Source of the DNA: Rugalucina vietnamica
Taxonomy: Eukaryota > Mollusca > Bivalvia > Lucinida > Lucinidae
DNA length: 64,000 nucleotides
Assembly: GCA_964017185.1 (NCBI GenBank)
Contig: OZ024869.1
Coordinates: 64,928,931 to 64,992,930 of the forward strand
Reading direction: 5' to 3'
In this document: positions 11,509-23,440 of the stretch, one piece after another
Layout of the letters: each line of letters begins with the position of its first letter
Numbering within the stretch: the first letter of the stretch is position 1
The notes under the pieces: model-generated
The model's input: only the letters and a program-made list of their open reading frames with translations
Told to the model about the DNA's origin: nothing
Database searches by the model: none
Position numbers and translations under genes: made by a program

Positions 11509-11830
11509 GGCAAATAGGTCACTGTATAGGCGGCAACTTTATTATTCATATCTGGTCGTGGTCGGCTAGTCCATCTGTTCAAGTAGGGAGCTTATAGGAA
11601 AGCCGAAACAGTCAGCTTAGAGTGCTGTCACATATTTACCGTTAGCGATCAGCTCCCTGTATTTTGTCCAATCCAGTGAATTAGATGGTCGTACTTCATT
11701 CATACTTTCTAACGGAAAACATGTGAGTTGAATCTTTCAACTGTATACATTAAGCTTTTACCTAGGTCAAAAGTAGACCATACCCAATAACGTATTCATG
11801 AGGTAACGCCCATACAGTAACCTATTTGCC
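11509..11830. mobile_element. MITE with 24-bp terminal inverted repeats
   Basis: GGCAAATAGGTCACTGTATA at 11509 mirrors the end TACAGTAACCTATTTGCC at 11830. The inverted repeat is about 24 bp with two or three mismatches, and weaker inverted similarity continues inward. Total about 322 bp with no coding capacity. Confidence 0.65.
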
Positions 11831-12606
11831 AAATACCAGTGCGTTATGAACTTATGATAAGAATATTATTGTAGGGTTAGACTGTCTAGCGTGATGCGTA
11901 AATCAACAGCTGTAAATGGTGTATGTGTTCGGGTGAAACCACATACATGTACCATTATTATTTCAATCGTTTTTCCTAGAACTGTTAGGCTTTATTCATA
12001 GCTTCATTACTGATAATTTCAGTACCAATACATCTAGGAGTTTTGATGCTACTGTGAAGTCAACAATGCCAATGTGAATTTACGTGTATTTTAATGATGA
12101 AACTTGTCTATGAGCTTATGTCCGATGTCCATACAAGCGCGTCTATGTTGGCCGCGTTTATCTTGGTTTCATAACATTCACTTTACCGATATATTGCGGC
12201 CAGTACCAGAAAGACGATGACTTTTCTATCATTTATTGACAGCAATATAATTCAATGACGACAGGGCCAGACATTTCCTGTTGATATCACCGGTAAAACT
12301 AATTTTGCTTATCTATCTTAAGCAATACGTTTGTAAATACTCAATAATTTGCATCAGTCACGTAAGGAAAAGAATGTTTATATGTCTTGGGAAACTCATA
12401 TTGATTATTTACATGAAGCAAAGATATTATAAGCGGATGTAATTAATGTGGACTCAACATTTCATTCGAGTCAGTTATTATTTTAGAACGTAATAATCAT
12501 TTGAAAGGGTTGATCAAGAAAGTGCCATATTTGAAAGTCCACATTTGAATGTTTTAAGAAAATTGCTACTAGAGATAACAACAACAAGACATCTCCAGTG
12601 ATTTAA
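11831..12606. other. Non-coding stretch, nothing recognised
   Basis: No gene or clear repeat. Confidence 0.4.
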
Positions 12607-12781
12607 GAAATAGATCAGCTCTAGCAGTGAATTGTTGAGTAATAATTCACTGTTTGGAGGTCAGTTGTAAGGAAGATCAAATCACGAGCGCGTAGCGCGA
12701 GTGATTTATCTTCTTACAACTGACCGACAAACAGTGAATTATTACTCAACAATTCACGCACTTTAGCTGATCTATTTCGAT
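12607..12781. repeat. Long near-perfect hairpin with GCGCGTAGCGCG loop
   Basis: Arms of about 83 bases (AAATAGATCAGCT through AGATCAAATCACGAGCGC, and the mirror through GATCTATTTCGA) meet at GAGCGCGTAGCGCGAG. A further inverted pair, TTCTAACACAC at 12782 against GTGTGTTAGAA at 13058, suggests that the hairpin is one end of an element running to about 13070. It has the same hairpin style as the 1.5-kb and 17.3-kb elements. Confidence 0.8.
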
Positions 12782-13374
12782 TCTAACACACAAGAAACGG
12801 AATAAATGTTGCTGAAACCGTCGATATCGTTCAGCTTTCCGCCATTGCATTGCAGATATCCCGCCAAATATTTGACTGTAATGCTGGTATTTACACACAC
12901 TTAATACGTTTGTTGTGCGCTAAAACGACGTTTCACCGTCTAACGCTGTTTTGTGGGATAGCTGACGTCACAAATGCCGCAAAGTAACGTCACGCTTATT
13001 CGCCCAGTGAAATTGTTGCACAATATAACACGTTTTTTTATCATTGGCTATATAGGCGAGGTGTGTTAGAATAAGATTTTAAATTGAATTAGAATGAAAA
13101 TTAATCAGTGGTGCTTTTAAAGGATTCTTAAAACTTTAAGAATATTTGAACAAATTATTAAATCAAACAAACGAACGTCATGTAATCGGTTTGTCAAACG
13201 CACACTATTATTAGAAATATAGATATATATATTATGAAATTGTACAATCAACACATGCCAGTACAATCATAGTATTCACATTTAACTTTAACTCACACTG
13301 CATTATGAAGCAACGTACATGTACAGGTAATATGCAGAATTGTTTCAATTTGAAAAAACTGAACATTGTCACTC

Positions 13375-13377
<3 letters not shown>

Positions 13378-13422
<45 letters not shown>
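13378..13422 (+). repeat. Poly-T run
   Basis: About 45 consecutive T. Flanking sequence shows no SINE or LINE body that I can recognise. Confidence 0.9.
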
Positions 13423-13423
<1 letters not shown>

Positions 13424-14059
13424 GTATTTTTGTTTAAACACACAGATAGTGGATAGGTGGTGTTTTCGTCATGTGGATTGTCAATGAGGAATGGAGTAGA
13501 TCTACATATCTTACAGCGGTTGTTTTTCCTAGTAAACTAGAAATGTGTGTTTGCAAAACACTATGCTCCTATATAACCCTACGATTGACCATAACCTGAC
13601 ATAGTTTCACCGAAGTGTGGTGAAATCTTATCAACATTAATTATTTTTTTCTGAATTCTGTAATGCTCTCAAATTTCGTCTAGAAATTCTCATAAGTGAA
13701 TCATGTGATCTACTTCTCAATAATAATCAGTCTACTAAATATAATCTAAGGGCCAGAAATTTAATTTTGCAGATTTTGTGAATGTCAAATAATTTCTTAT
13801 ATTTTATGATGTATAATAAATGTTCAATGGGTACCCTAACCAATAAACCCCAAAAAGCTGAAAATCAATCGACAATTAACTTGCCAGTGATCATGGCACA
13901 ACACTACCCTCAAAAAATCGCTATTTTACACATGGTGGATGGGGTAGTAAAATTCAGAAATTGTCTTCTTTTCACAAGATTATGGCCGTAGACGTAAGTT
14001 TGATATTGGATAAGTTCATCTTGGGCCTGAATAACTTCCATTCAATGTGACCGGAAGCT

Positions 14060-14854
14060 CTAACTCAACTTCCGGATGTCAACAAGAGGAATTATGCCCC
14101 ATCGTCTACCAGCTCACGTTCCAGACTTTCTCGCATCCAACATTGAACATTAGAGGCCGTGATTCTTCTCAGTAGACAATCCCGCACGTGCTCAATCAAG
14201 TACATGTCAGAAAGAGGTGCTAGCCAGTCAATACGCTGAACTTACTCGCGTCCAAGGAACCCTCTTACCCCTTTAGCCCTTCGTAATTGGTCGTTATCGA
14301 CCATTAAAATAAACTCAGAACCCAATGCGCCACAAAGTGGATGAACAATGATGTCCAAAGTCCCATATCCATATTGCATATCAGTCAGCGACCCGTTCTG
14401 AATACTGTACAGCTCCAAAGAACCAACATTAAATACCTACCCCACGCAAGCAGATTTGGTCTGCCAAACAAATCGTGTTCCAATAACACAAAGTCCATGT
14501 CTGACACCACTCACGTTGCCTTCCGTCACTGACGTCTAAGCTGATTTTCAACACCTCCAACCAAAGAAGCGGTCTCAAATGAGCCAGTAGAATGTTCTGG
14601 TGAGAATATGCAAAGTCCAGACAAAATCAACTGGATTGTTAAGTCGCTGTGACGGTACAAGAGGTATTCTTGCATTAATTTCAAGATTGTGCAGACAGAC
14701 TTTTGCTGTCTGATCACAAACATGATTCCAAAAAGCATCATACACTCGAGTTTTAGCGTGTCTGTGGTGTCAAACATTGGTCAGATGGCTAAATAGACTA
14801 TAAATTGGTCATTTAGAGCCGTTTAACGGACTGACGAGCAGTTTCTGTTGGTCT
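14060..14854 (-). pseudogene. Decayed Tc1-like transposase, catalytic part
   Basis: The minus strand, read across frames, gives FILMVDNDQLRRAKGVRGFL, then QRIDWLAPLSDMYLIEHVRDCLLRR, written here as QRIDWLAPLSDMY and LIEHVRDCLLRR. These correspond to the second catalytic Asp region and the Pro-Asp-Leu-Asn-Pro-Ile-Glu-His block of Tc1 transposases. The Glu of IEH is at 14191-14193. The Asn-Pro of that block is replaced, stops and frame changes are present, and the enzyme cannot be active. The N-terminal DNA-binding part lies beyond the inserted element at about 15982-16110. Confidence 0.65.
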
Positions 14855-14862
14855 CAAATCGG

Positions 14863-15204
14863 CAGGGTTCGAAAAACCCGGGTATTAAACCAAAAAACCC
14901 AACCCAGTGGGTTTCTGCGGGTAAACCCGTATACCCACTGGGTAGTGGCAGGTAGTGACCAGTATTAGAAATTTTGTGATCTTTATATCTAATGATGATA
15001 CTCGAGTATTGAGCAAGGTATTAAGGCATTTTAGAAATGAATGTACAAGTAACAAGACATTTGAATTTTTCTCATTAGAATAACCTATTTATGTGAAGCA
15101 ATCCCAAAAGAACAATCAGCTATCTAACCAAGCTGGCAAGATTGCATTAGGGTTGTTTGACGATTAGGCAGAATTGAAAAGATACAGAGGTTTTAACTTC
15201 TCGT

Positions 15205-15255
<51 letters not shown>

Positions 15256-15973
15256 TTACTAAATGGCTGATCGACAAGCACAGAAGAAAGACTTGGTCTG
15301 TGACAGACTTATGATAAGAGAATGGTGAAAGATATTTCTACTGCCATAAAAATAATCAGATAAATCTAGCTAAGTCACATTTTACCTATATAAATTCATC
15401 ATTTAACTACCATGCCAGATGTCATTACAGCTAGACATACAAGGCAGTCAACTAAGTGACATAAATTTAGAACAAACATACCAAACAATTAGTTAACACC
15501 TCATTTTAGCAGTGCCTAAATAGGTGTCATATGGGATATTGTTATAAGTGTTATCAACACTTCCTAGAGCAATAATTAGGTGAAAACACAAACAAAGGAT
15601 TAAAGCAATTGTCTATTAAATGTGAGAGACTGATTAATGACATACTTTCATTGCTAGCTTTCATTGAAGTACAGTTATAAAACTATCATTAGCTCCTACT
15701 AATATTCAAAATTGATGGTGTCATGGAATTTTAGTGGATGTAATATAAAGTACACATTAGTAGTAAATTTTACGTAAGTGTATGTTTTTAAAGAAAAAAA
15801 AAACATATTTTTTTGTCTGTCAAATTACTGTAAAATACACAAATGTGAACATCAAAAATAGTGAGGACCCACTAAGTACCCACTTTTTCAAAATAAGGCT
15901 TAAAGCCCAACCCGGGTTTACCCGGGTAAAACCCATGGGTAAACCCGGGGAGAGATGGGCACTTCGAACCCTG
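14863..15973. mobile_element. Non-autonomous hAT-like element with 8-bp TSD
   Basis: The element starts CAGGGTTCGAA and ends TTCGAACCCTG, a typical hAT CAGGG terminus. It is flanked by the identical 8-mer CAAATCGG at 14855-14862 and 15974-15981, the target duplication length of hAT elements. Subterminal segments are rich in CCCGGGT/ACCCGGG and GGGTTTACCCG motifs. The 1111-bp body has no transposase frame and carries a long poly-T run. It is inserted in the Tc1-like relic and is therefore younger than it. Confidence 0.9.
15208..15254 (+). repeat. Poly-T run inside the hAT-like element
   Basis: About 45 consecutive T; length likely polymorphic. Confidence 0.9.
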
Positions 15974-16406
15974 CAAATCGGTTTAGCTGTTGTTGCACCT
16001 TCTTCAGAGGATCATACCTGCCCGTAATGTTCGATCTGGAACGCGAAAGAGTCGGGAAATTGAAATGGTAAGAGGGTGTTGTTGGATTCGTCTTGCGCGC
16101 AACCGGAAGTTAATTTGAAACTTCCCGTCACACTGAATGGAGGTTAAACAGCTTTATGTTTTATATGCCCGTTACTGGGTTCTCGTTTACGGTCATGTTC
16201 TTGTAAAATCATTTTTGTAGAATTTACTACCCAGCCCACCATGTGTAAAATAGCGAATTTTTGAGGGTAGTGTTGTGTTATGATCACTGACATGTTAATT
16301 GTCGATTGATTTGCAGCTATTTGGGGTTTCCCATTGAACATTTATTATACATAATAAAATAAAAGAAATAATTTGACATTCACAAAATTTCTGGCCCTTA
16401 GATTAT

Positions 16407-17272
16407 TTTGAGGAGTATATGATGGCTATGGCTCAAATACCTGTTTGAGATATCTTGCATGCAATATTTTCGTATTTCTTTTTCAAAGGGACATAGTTCA
16501 GGAAACGGGAATAACTTGGACAGTCATGAAAAATGTATGTGTCAACTATTTGTTCATGAGAAATATGTATATAAATTTTAATACCCTTGCATTCATTGTT
16601 CAAATTATCTAATTTTAACAAAAAAAAATGAAAAAATCAATTATACGATTTTCAAAATACCATAATTCCGACAAAATTTAATCAAAACTTCTCAAAAGTT
16701 AATCAGCTGATCTAGAATTTTCAGCCCCAATCGCTATACTAGTTATGAAAGCTTAACCTGAAGGAGCTATTTTGGTACCACTGTTTATTCGGTTAATGAC
16801 CCCTCATGTTGCAATATGGTCCAGAGATCAAAGGACTGTCATAATGATGTGATTACCTCACCTCTACAGGGGGCAATAGAGAGGCGCCTACAGGATAACC
16901 ACTGTGATCCACTGTTTATTGCCTTTATGATCCCTGATAACCTACCTCCCTCTGCAATCAATATCGATTTTACCTATTTGGGCTTCTACCTGTATTCAGA
17001 GTCAATGTCAGGCTACCAGGTTTTCAAGTGTCCTGTTCATTGATCAGCTAATGACCCTAAATAGACAGGAGTCTTTAAATACTTGCACAACGTATTTTCC
17101 AATATAAATTTCATAGGGATGTAATTAAAAAAGGTCATCTCGGAAATGATAAAAATAAGGGTCAACTATTTTTACATGTAGCGTGTGTCGAATATGTATA
17201 TAAATTTTCAAAACCCTAGCTTGAACCGTTCAAAAGTTTCAAATTTCACAGACAGTGTGACTATCACAATAA
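16407..17272. other. Non-coding stretch, no gene recognised
   Basis: One open frame of 75 codons at 16816-17043 (plus) reads RRLQDNHCDPLFIAFMIPDN in part but has no recognisable domain or splice context. Otherwise nothing is supported. Confidence 0.35.
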
Positions 17273-19380
17273 GTAATAGTTAGAGTATGGAGGAGAGATC
17301 AATACGAAAATTATAGACCCGGCACGTGAACTTAAAGCCGACCGAGCGCAGCGAGGGAGGCTTTAAGTTCACGTACCGGGTCTATAATTTTCGTATTGAC
17401 CGATTCCGACATACTCTAACTGACTTATATACTGGCTGCTTTGTTTCGTTATAACAACTGCTATTAATCTTAAGACTGCAAGCCTGTTGGCCAAACCTTG
17501 CGCAGCATATTTAGACCAATTATATTCCGCTTAACTTTCTTTTCTCGCGACATGGCATATTAGCCAATATATCCCACGGACTTAACGAGGTAACTAACTG
17601 TGCACGATATTTACATTTCTTCGTGCAATCATGAACAAATTGAACCTTCACAGTAATTTCCCTTTTAAACGTCGTTAAACGTATTGCTTCTATGATAAAC
17701 GCAAATAATTCAATACCATCTAAGTATGATTTTACATAAGTACATAATGTGCTTAAATTGATGAGCTAGTGTATATGGATCTGTCAAGGGCTAATCTCCT
17801 TGCTTGAAAGACAGAGGACCATTTGATGCCCGGCTGTTTTGGGGGAAAACAGCTGGTCAAAAATAACTGTGAAGTTCGTTCCTACTGCCCGGTTTCTCAT
17901 TCAACTCACACTAACCCTAACCTTCTACTAACAATGGAACCAGGAGCAAGAGCTATTTTCACACAATGTATGCGACGATTCGTTTAATATAACTTTTGGG
18001 GGAATTGTAAATAAATGAAACCGGAAATTTCTTTTCTTTTCTTTCACAGCAAAGGATTTTAAATACTCTGTAGGAAAAAATGCATTTAACGATAGAAAGA
18101 TTCTCAACCACGATTTGCTAAAAAAACTTCCAATCAGCCTTGGAAATATTTAATGTCTTTGAACACGGCGGAAAACATTTTTGCGGTGCATCTGACCCAT
18201 TACATAATGTACTAACCTTTTATTGAGTCTAATATAAAAATAACAACGTTTATATACTGGCTCCTTTGTTTCGAGCAGGTCTCTAACAAACATATACACC
18301 TACTCAACAAAGGAAGTTTTGGCGGTAGGTGTATAAGTTTCCCGCCGTTTATTATACACCGGTGTATAATATCCGGCGGGAAACTTATACACCGGTCTCT
18401 AATATCAGGCGGGAAACTTATCAGTCCTCCTGTGTACATTATGTAATGGGTCAGATGCACCGCAAAAATAATGTTTTCGCCGTGTTCAAAGACATTAAAT
18501 ATTTCCAAGGCTGATTGGAAGCTTTTTTAGCAAATCGTGGTAGAGAATCTTTCTATCGTTAAATGCATTTTCTTCCTACAGAGTATTTAAAATCCTTTGC
18601 TGTGAAAGAAAAGAAAAGAAATTTCCGGTTTCATTTATTTACAATTCCCCCAAAAGTTATATTAAACGAATCGTCGCATAAATTTGTGTGAAAATAGCTC
18701 TTGCTCCCTGGTTCCATTGTTAGTAGAAGGTTAGGGTTAGTGTGAGTTGAATGAGAAACCTGGCAGTAGGAACGAACTTCACACAGTTATTTTTGACCAG
18801 CTGTTTTCCCCCAAAACAGCCGGGCATCAAATGGTCCTCTGTCTTTCAAGCAAGGAGATTAGCCCTTGACAGATCCATATACACTAGCTCATCAATTTAA
18901 GCACATTATGCAGTTATGTAAAATCATACTTAGATGGTATTGAATTATTTGCGTTTATCATAGAAGCAATACGTTTAACGACGTTTAAAAGGGAAATTAC
19001 TGTGAAGGTTCTATTTGTTCATGATTGCACGAGGAAATGTAAATATCGTGCACAGTTAGTTACCTCGTTAAGTCCGTGGGATAGATTGGCTAATATGCCA
19101 TGTCGCGAGAAAATAAAGTTAAGCGGAATATAATTGGTCTAAATATGCTGCGCAAGGTTTGGCCAACAGGCTTGCAGTCTTAAGATTAATAGCAGTTGTT
19201 ATAACGAAACAAAGCAGCCAGTATATAAGTCAGTTAGTGTATGTCGGAATCGGTCAATACGAAAATTATAGACCCGGCACGTGAACTTAAAGCCTCCCTC
19301 GCTGCGCTCGGTCGGCTTTAAGTTCACGTGCCGGGTCTATAATTTTCGTATTGACCTCTCCTCCATACTCTAACTATTAC
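17273..19380. mobile_element. Giant inverted repeat (arms about 940 bp) with a hairpin at each end
   Basis: The left arm 17273-18213 and right arm 18434-19380 are near-identical reverse complements, from GTAATAGTTAGAGTATGG to CCATACTCTAACTATTAC at the outer ends and CATTACATAATGTAC at the inner ends. Each outer end carries its own hairpin with a 41-bp stem (17299-17339 with 17359-17399; mirrored near 19254-19354), with GAGCGCAGCGAGGG in or near the loop. The arms differ at only a few bases, so duplication or gene conversion is recent. No coding capacity. Confidence 0.85.
18250..18430. repeat. Segment S, palindromic spacer of the giant inverted repeat
   Basis: Runs from TTATATACTGGCTCCTTTG to GGAAACTTATCAGTCC. 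It holds an inner palindrome centred on TATACACCGGTGTATA, flanked by GTTTCCCGCC and GGCGGGAAAC. Its outer motif TATATACTGGCT.CTTTGTTTCG also occurs inside both long arms, so the segment and the arms share ancestry. Confidence 0.8.
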
Positions 19381-19388
19381 ATATCTAC

Positions 19389-19570
19389 AGGGGGACTGAT
19401 AAGTTTCCCGCCTGATATTAGAGACCGGTGTATAAGTTTCCCGCCGGATATAATACACCGGTGTATAATAAACGGCGGGAAACTTATACACCTACCGCCA
19501 AAACTTCCTTTGTTGAGTAGGTGTATATGTTTGTTAGAGACCTGCTCGAAACAAAGGAGCCAGTATATAA
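19389..19570. repeat. Segment S', inverted copy of S outside the right arm
   Basis: Reverse complement of 18250-18430, starting AGGGGGACTGATAAGTTTCC and ending GGAGCCAGTATATAA. It lies beyond the right arm rather than next to S, which gives the order A-S-A'-S'. Confidence 0.85.
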
Positions 19571-19932
19571 CTAACTACAGTATGTCCTTCCAACTTTTTC
19601 AAAGTTTGGCGCATAACCATGCTAAATAAATGCCAACCTGCTAATAAAGTCCCGTTTGCTGACATATCTTCTCATTGAATGTGATTGAAGGTTGATGGAA
19701 AATAGGGAACCACTTAGTAGTATAGAGACACGCAAAAATGCAATTACATTGCTCGTTTGTTTTAAAATGGTTGATCTTATTTAAGTCAATTTGCGTCAAA
19801 TGACTGATCAAAAGATACTGGCAAGATTTGCCTTACATGAAATTAAATTATCACCATTAAGTTTTATGCTCTTAATAACACTATATGAAGGAATGGCCTG
19901 TAAAAACTGAGGCGAGAATAGCTTATTCTATT
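19571..19932. other. Non-coding stretch, nothing recognised
   Basis: No gene or repeat seen. Confidence 0.4.
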
Positions 19933-20355
19933 TGGTGGACAATCGCGCGAATAAAATTGATTTTGTGTACTAGTATTCGGACATAACCATTTAGCATATC
20001 GGTCGTATTTTTCTTAAAACAAAATGAAATTTCTTAAGGTAAAGTGCACATACCCCGAAATGATACACTCTAAACCGTTGTACAACAGTCGGTATAATGT
20101 GGGCTTTTGTTTACTAGATAACCACGAGCAACCTCTGTGTTAAAATATAAATCCAGTTGCTCGGGGTAATCTATTAAATAATAGAGCACATTAAACTGAC
20201 TGTTGTATAGCAGTTTAGAGCATACCGTTCCTGGGTATGTGCATTTTACTACGTGAAATTTCATCTAGTTTTAAGAAACTTATTGCCGATTTGCTTACTG
20301 GTTCTGTCCGAATACTAGTACATAAAATTTATTTTTGTCACGTGATTGTCCACCA
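19933..20355. mobile_element. Foldback element of 423 bp
   Basis: TGGTGGACAATC at the left mirrors GATTGTCCACCA at the right. Inverted similarity continues along almost the whole length (TGTACTAGTATTCGGACATA against TGTCCGAATACTAGTACA; GTGCACATACCC against GGGTATGTGCA), leaving a central loop near 20115-20190. No coding capacity; MITE-like. Confidence 0.85.
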
Positions 20356-21684
20356 CGTTGGGGTAAACACGTATTTTATGGTTAATGGTTATCTAAATAC
20401 GATGGACAACCGAGAGTAACTGCCCATAATAGTATAATATATAGTAAATGCAAAGATATTCGCATCATGTTGTCCTCATCGATTTACACTAGAACCCAGA
20501 TTCCACTATCCCTCTCATATTTACGGTTGGATGTTACATCATCTGCAGGTCTTTATTGACTGAATTTAGTCCTTACACAATTATCAGCTATAGGTGATTT
20601 TAAAATGACTGATGAAGGATCAAGTGGGTTTATTGTCACAATAAACTCGCTGATGGTTTGATAGTTGATCTTCTTTTGTCCTATTTGCGTCATGGAAATT
20701 TTTTCATGGACATTTTTAATCTGTTTACTTCGATATGCTTCAATTTGGCATTTAAATTCTTACAGATTATAGTAATTTATGAGGCATGTGTTGGGTGTTT
20801 TCCAATTACGCCTATCTTTTCCAGACTGCAGCGTTACAAGTATATATACGATATTTCCTAATTAACCTAGTAAAATTAATATAGTGAGGCCTACAACATC
20901 TTACTTAAAAGTGGATACGTTTTGCAGTATTAGCGATTTATTTTATTATTGTAAGACATGGCAAGTTCTGTCGGCTTAGCTGCCTGTCAATAAGCACATA
21001 TTTTAACGAAACGAATCTAGCACTATTAATTGTCTAGTAGCTACAATGAAATTCAAATGCAAGTCATTCTGATATATTATCCAGACACAGTGCTGACACA
21101 AAGAATACTGTGTAAGTTCCATTTCTGAGTCAGAGGTACAATATGACAATTATTGAATACGCTGGATTTATGTGGCAAAAAAAAAACCTGGTAATTAACA
21201 CTCAATTAAAAAACAAAATTTAAAATATTCCCCATTTCCATTGAACTGGTATATTCCCATCCACACTCCCACCCATTTTCTATCTTCGCGAGGCAACCAC
21301 CAAAGTACTACTGATTATGCGTTTACAAGCAATTGTTGTCTCAGCAAAACGCGTTGAATTAACGTTCCAGTCGTTTATGGAAAAACTGTTGTTAATAGTC
21401 ATGGTTCTTTTGCCAACAGTTTATCTCCTTATTTCAGAACAAAATATCAGACATGTCAAACTTTGTTTGGAAAAAGGTCAGGCGTTAAGTGGTAGTTTAG
21501 TAACAGGATAATCAGTGGTCAAGGAGACAGAAATAAGACTGATCACCCATAGATTATGTAGTCCTTTTTATACCAAATAAAACGACAGATGAGAGAACAA
21601 CATGCTAGGATCAACGTACGGACGAACGACTGAAAAGAACAACGAACCACTTGTGATTTATCTATTTCTAATTCTTGTCAGCAT
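20356..21684. other. Non-coding stretch, nothing recognised
   Basis: AT-rich; open frames up to 67 codons show no recognisable protein. Nothing further supported. Confidence 0.4.
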
Positions 21685-21689
21685 ACAAA

Positions 21690-22015
21690 GGTACAATTAG
21701 CAAAGATCAGGAAAAGGCGCAATCAGCAAAAGATTCCCGCTCTAAAAACCCAAACCAAGGTGGGAAAAACCAAACTAACAATCAGGTACCTATACCATGA
21801 AAACATTTCGTAAGCCGAATGAGCAGCTATTTTCCCAATAGGTGGCCAATCAGTTACCTTAACTTAACTAAAAATATGATAACATACATAAGGCGCCAAC
21901 AGCACAAAAATATTAAACACCAAGACATAATACAAAAAGAACCACCACAGAAGTATCGACTGGGAACGATCAGTAACAAAAAGTTACACGGCCGTAACCT
22001 CACTCTCAGCATACA
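21690..22015 (+). mobile_element. Copy of dispersed GTACAAGTAGGC family
   Basis: Starts AAAGGTACAATTAGCAAAGA and AGGAAAAGGCGCAATCAG, and contains AAGCCGAATGAGCAGCTATT and AAGGCGCCAACAGCACAAAA. It passes GATCAGTAACAAAAAGTTAC and keeps CACGGCCGTAACCTCAC. The copy is truncated relative to that at 22.6 kb, where the terminal CAGCTTCTGCAGTGG block is present. Confidence 0.8.
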
Positions 22016-22624
22016 TACGTATATGCGACAAGGTTCGGGCTTAGGCAAGGTATTTTTGCCATATCCCTGCCCTGGCCACTAGTGAATGATATCAGCCTAT
22101 ATTGCCACTGTAAAGAATTGGCTTGCTCCTGACGTTTCCCTTTCCTTGACTTCAGAACTTCAAACGTTAGTGATTTTTGCACGAAACCTTAAAATGTGGG
22201 TACCCATTTTCTTAATGTAGGACGAACTTGGTGCCAAAATTATTTAGAGTTGCATTTGTTTACATGCATTTACACCATGAACCCCTTTGATGGGAAAATA
22301 TCCTTGAGTTTACGAAAACAAAACACGAATATTTACGTTAATTCGCACATGTAGTATTTATATAATATATTTCATCTCATTTGTTGAAAACGACGAAATT
22401 TACATAAGTGCGCAGCGCTAGTCAGACAGGTTAACAGTCAGAAAGAATTTTTGATTAAGCCTACGTGATTGTTTATCATTTTGACGTCTGACTTCCTCGC
22501 ATTCAAAATTAGTACCTCAGCAAACTGTTTTAGACATTGATGTTATAGGTATTTCTAATCTCATTGGTTGATGGCTGGTTGATGAGGCCATGTACTCTCT
22601 TAGGGCCAATCAGAAGTTTGCTGT

Positions 22625-23030
22625 TAGAAAAGTACAAGTAGGCAAAGATCAGGAAAAGGCGCAATCAGAAAAAGACTCCCACTCCAAAAACCAAGGTGGG
22701 AAAAAACCAAACCAACAATCAGGTACTTATACCATGAACACATTTCGTAAGCCGAATGAGCAGCTATTTTCCTAATAAGTGGCCACTCAGTTACCTTAAC
22801 TTAACTAAAAATATGCAAACATACATAAGGCGCCAACAGCACAAAAATATTTTAAACACCAAGACATAAAACAAAAAGAACCAGCACAGAAGTATCGACT
22901 TGGAACGATCAGTAACACAAAGTTACTGGCGGGTTTAAATCGATTTTACACGGCCGTAACCTCACCCTCAGCTTCTGCAGTGGTTCATAACATTTAGTTA
23001 GTTCTTCGGTCCTCGTGGTGAATCTCTAAC
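22625..23030 (+). mobile_element. Best-preserved copy of the GTACAAGTAGGC family
   Basis: About 405 bp from GTACAAGTAGGCAAAGATCA to TTTAGTTAGTTCTTC. Blocks in order: AAGGTGGGAAAAAACC, CCGAATGAGCAGCTATTTTC, GGCGCCAACAGCACAAAA, ACTTGGAACGATCAGTAACA, ACGGCCGTAACCTCACCCTC, CTGCAGTGGTTCATAACATT. There are no long terminal inverted repeats, no box A/B promoter and no frame. It is a non-autonomous repeat of unknown class. Confidence 0.8.
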
Positions 23031-23344
23031 TAGTAAATGAATCATCATGAACAAACAAATAAATCATGATAAACATCCTGATGAATCAAAAACCAGGACT
23101 CACAGATTCAGTAAGCTGCCCGACGATGGAGATCCCTGGGCGCCAAATAACTTACTAACTCCGGAGCTAAAGAAAAACATCAGTTGGACCCCAGTGGGCC
23201 GAGCAACAGACAAGAAGCTCCGGCCCCAACCAACTAAAATGAATAGCTTTAAGTGGGGGCCATCATAGAGTCTGACGCCCGACCCACCGGCGTGCAATTA
23301 AAGAAGGCAGCATAGTTATCAATCGTGATTGGGTTAAAAACTAA

Positions 23345-23440
23345 GCATGCAGACTGTCGCATAACATTCAAGTTATAACCTATACGTCTGTAACGTGTTA
23401 TGATTTTTCTAAACTGAAAAGAAAAATCATTACTTCCTAG
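23345..23440 (+). mobile_element. Fragment matching the middle of the 8.7-kb foldback
   Basis: GCAGACTGTCGCATAACATT and ATGATTTTTCT...GAAAAGAAAAATCATT recur with few changes from 8830-8915, without the foldback arms. Confidence 0.75.

Larger units (their letters stand above)
13741..16406. mobile_element. Tc1/mariner-like DNA transposon relic with long TIRs
   Basis: The termini ATAATCTAAGGGCCAGAAAT (13741) and ATTTCTGGCCCTTAGATTAT (16387-16406) are inverted copies. Inverted similarity continues about 300 bases inward on both sides, including the stretch CATTTTTACACATGGTGG-like and its mirror CCACCATGTGTAAAATAGCG. The interior encodes, on the minus strand, a decayed Tc1-type transposase split by a second transposon at 14863. 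The TIRs differ by several indels, so the copy is old. Host TA target duplication is plausible but not certain. Confidence 0.75.

Noticed and set aside
23047-23297. Frame with SWTPVGRATDKKLRPQP
   Set aside because: An imperfect inverted repeat (CCAGTGGGCCGAGCAACAGAC against a mirror near 23270-23290) produces a similar TPVGRA reading on both strands, which points to repeat DNA rather than a gene.
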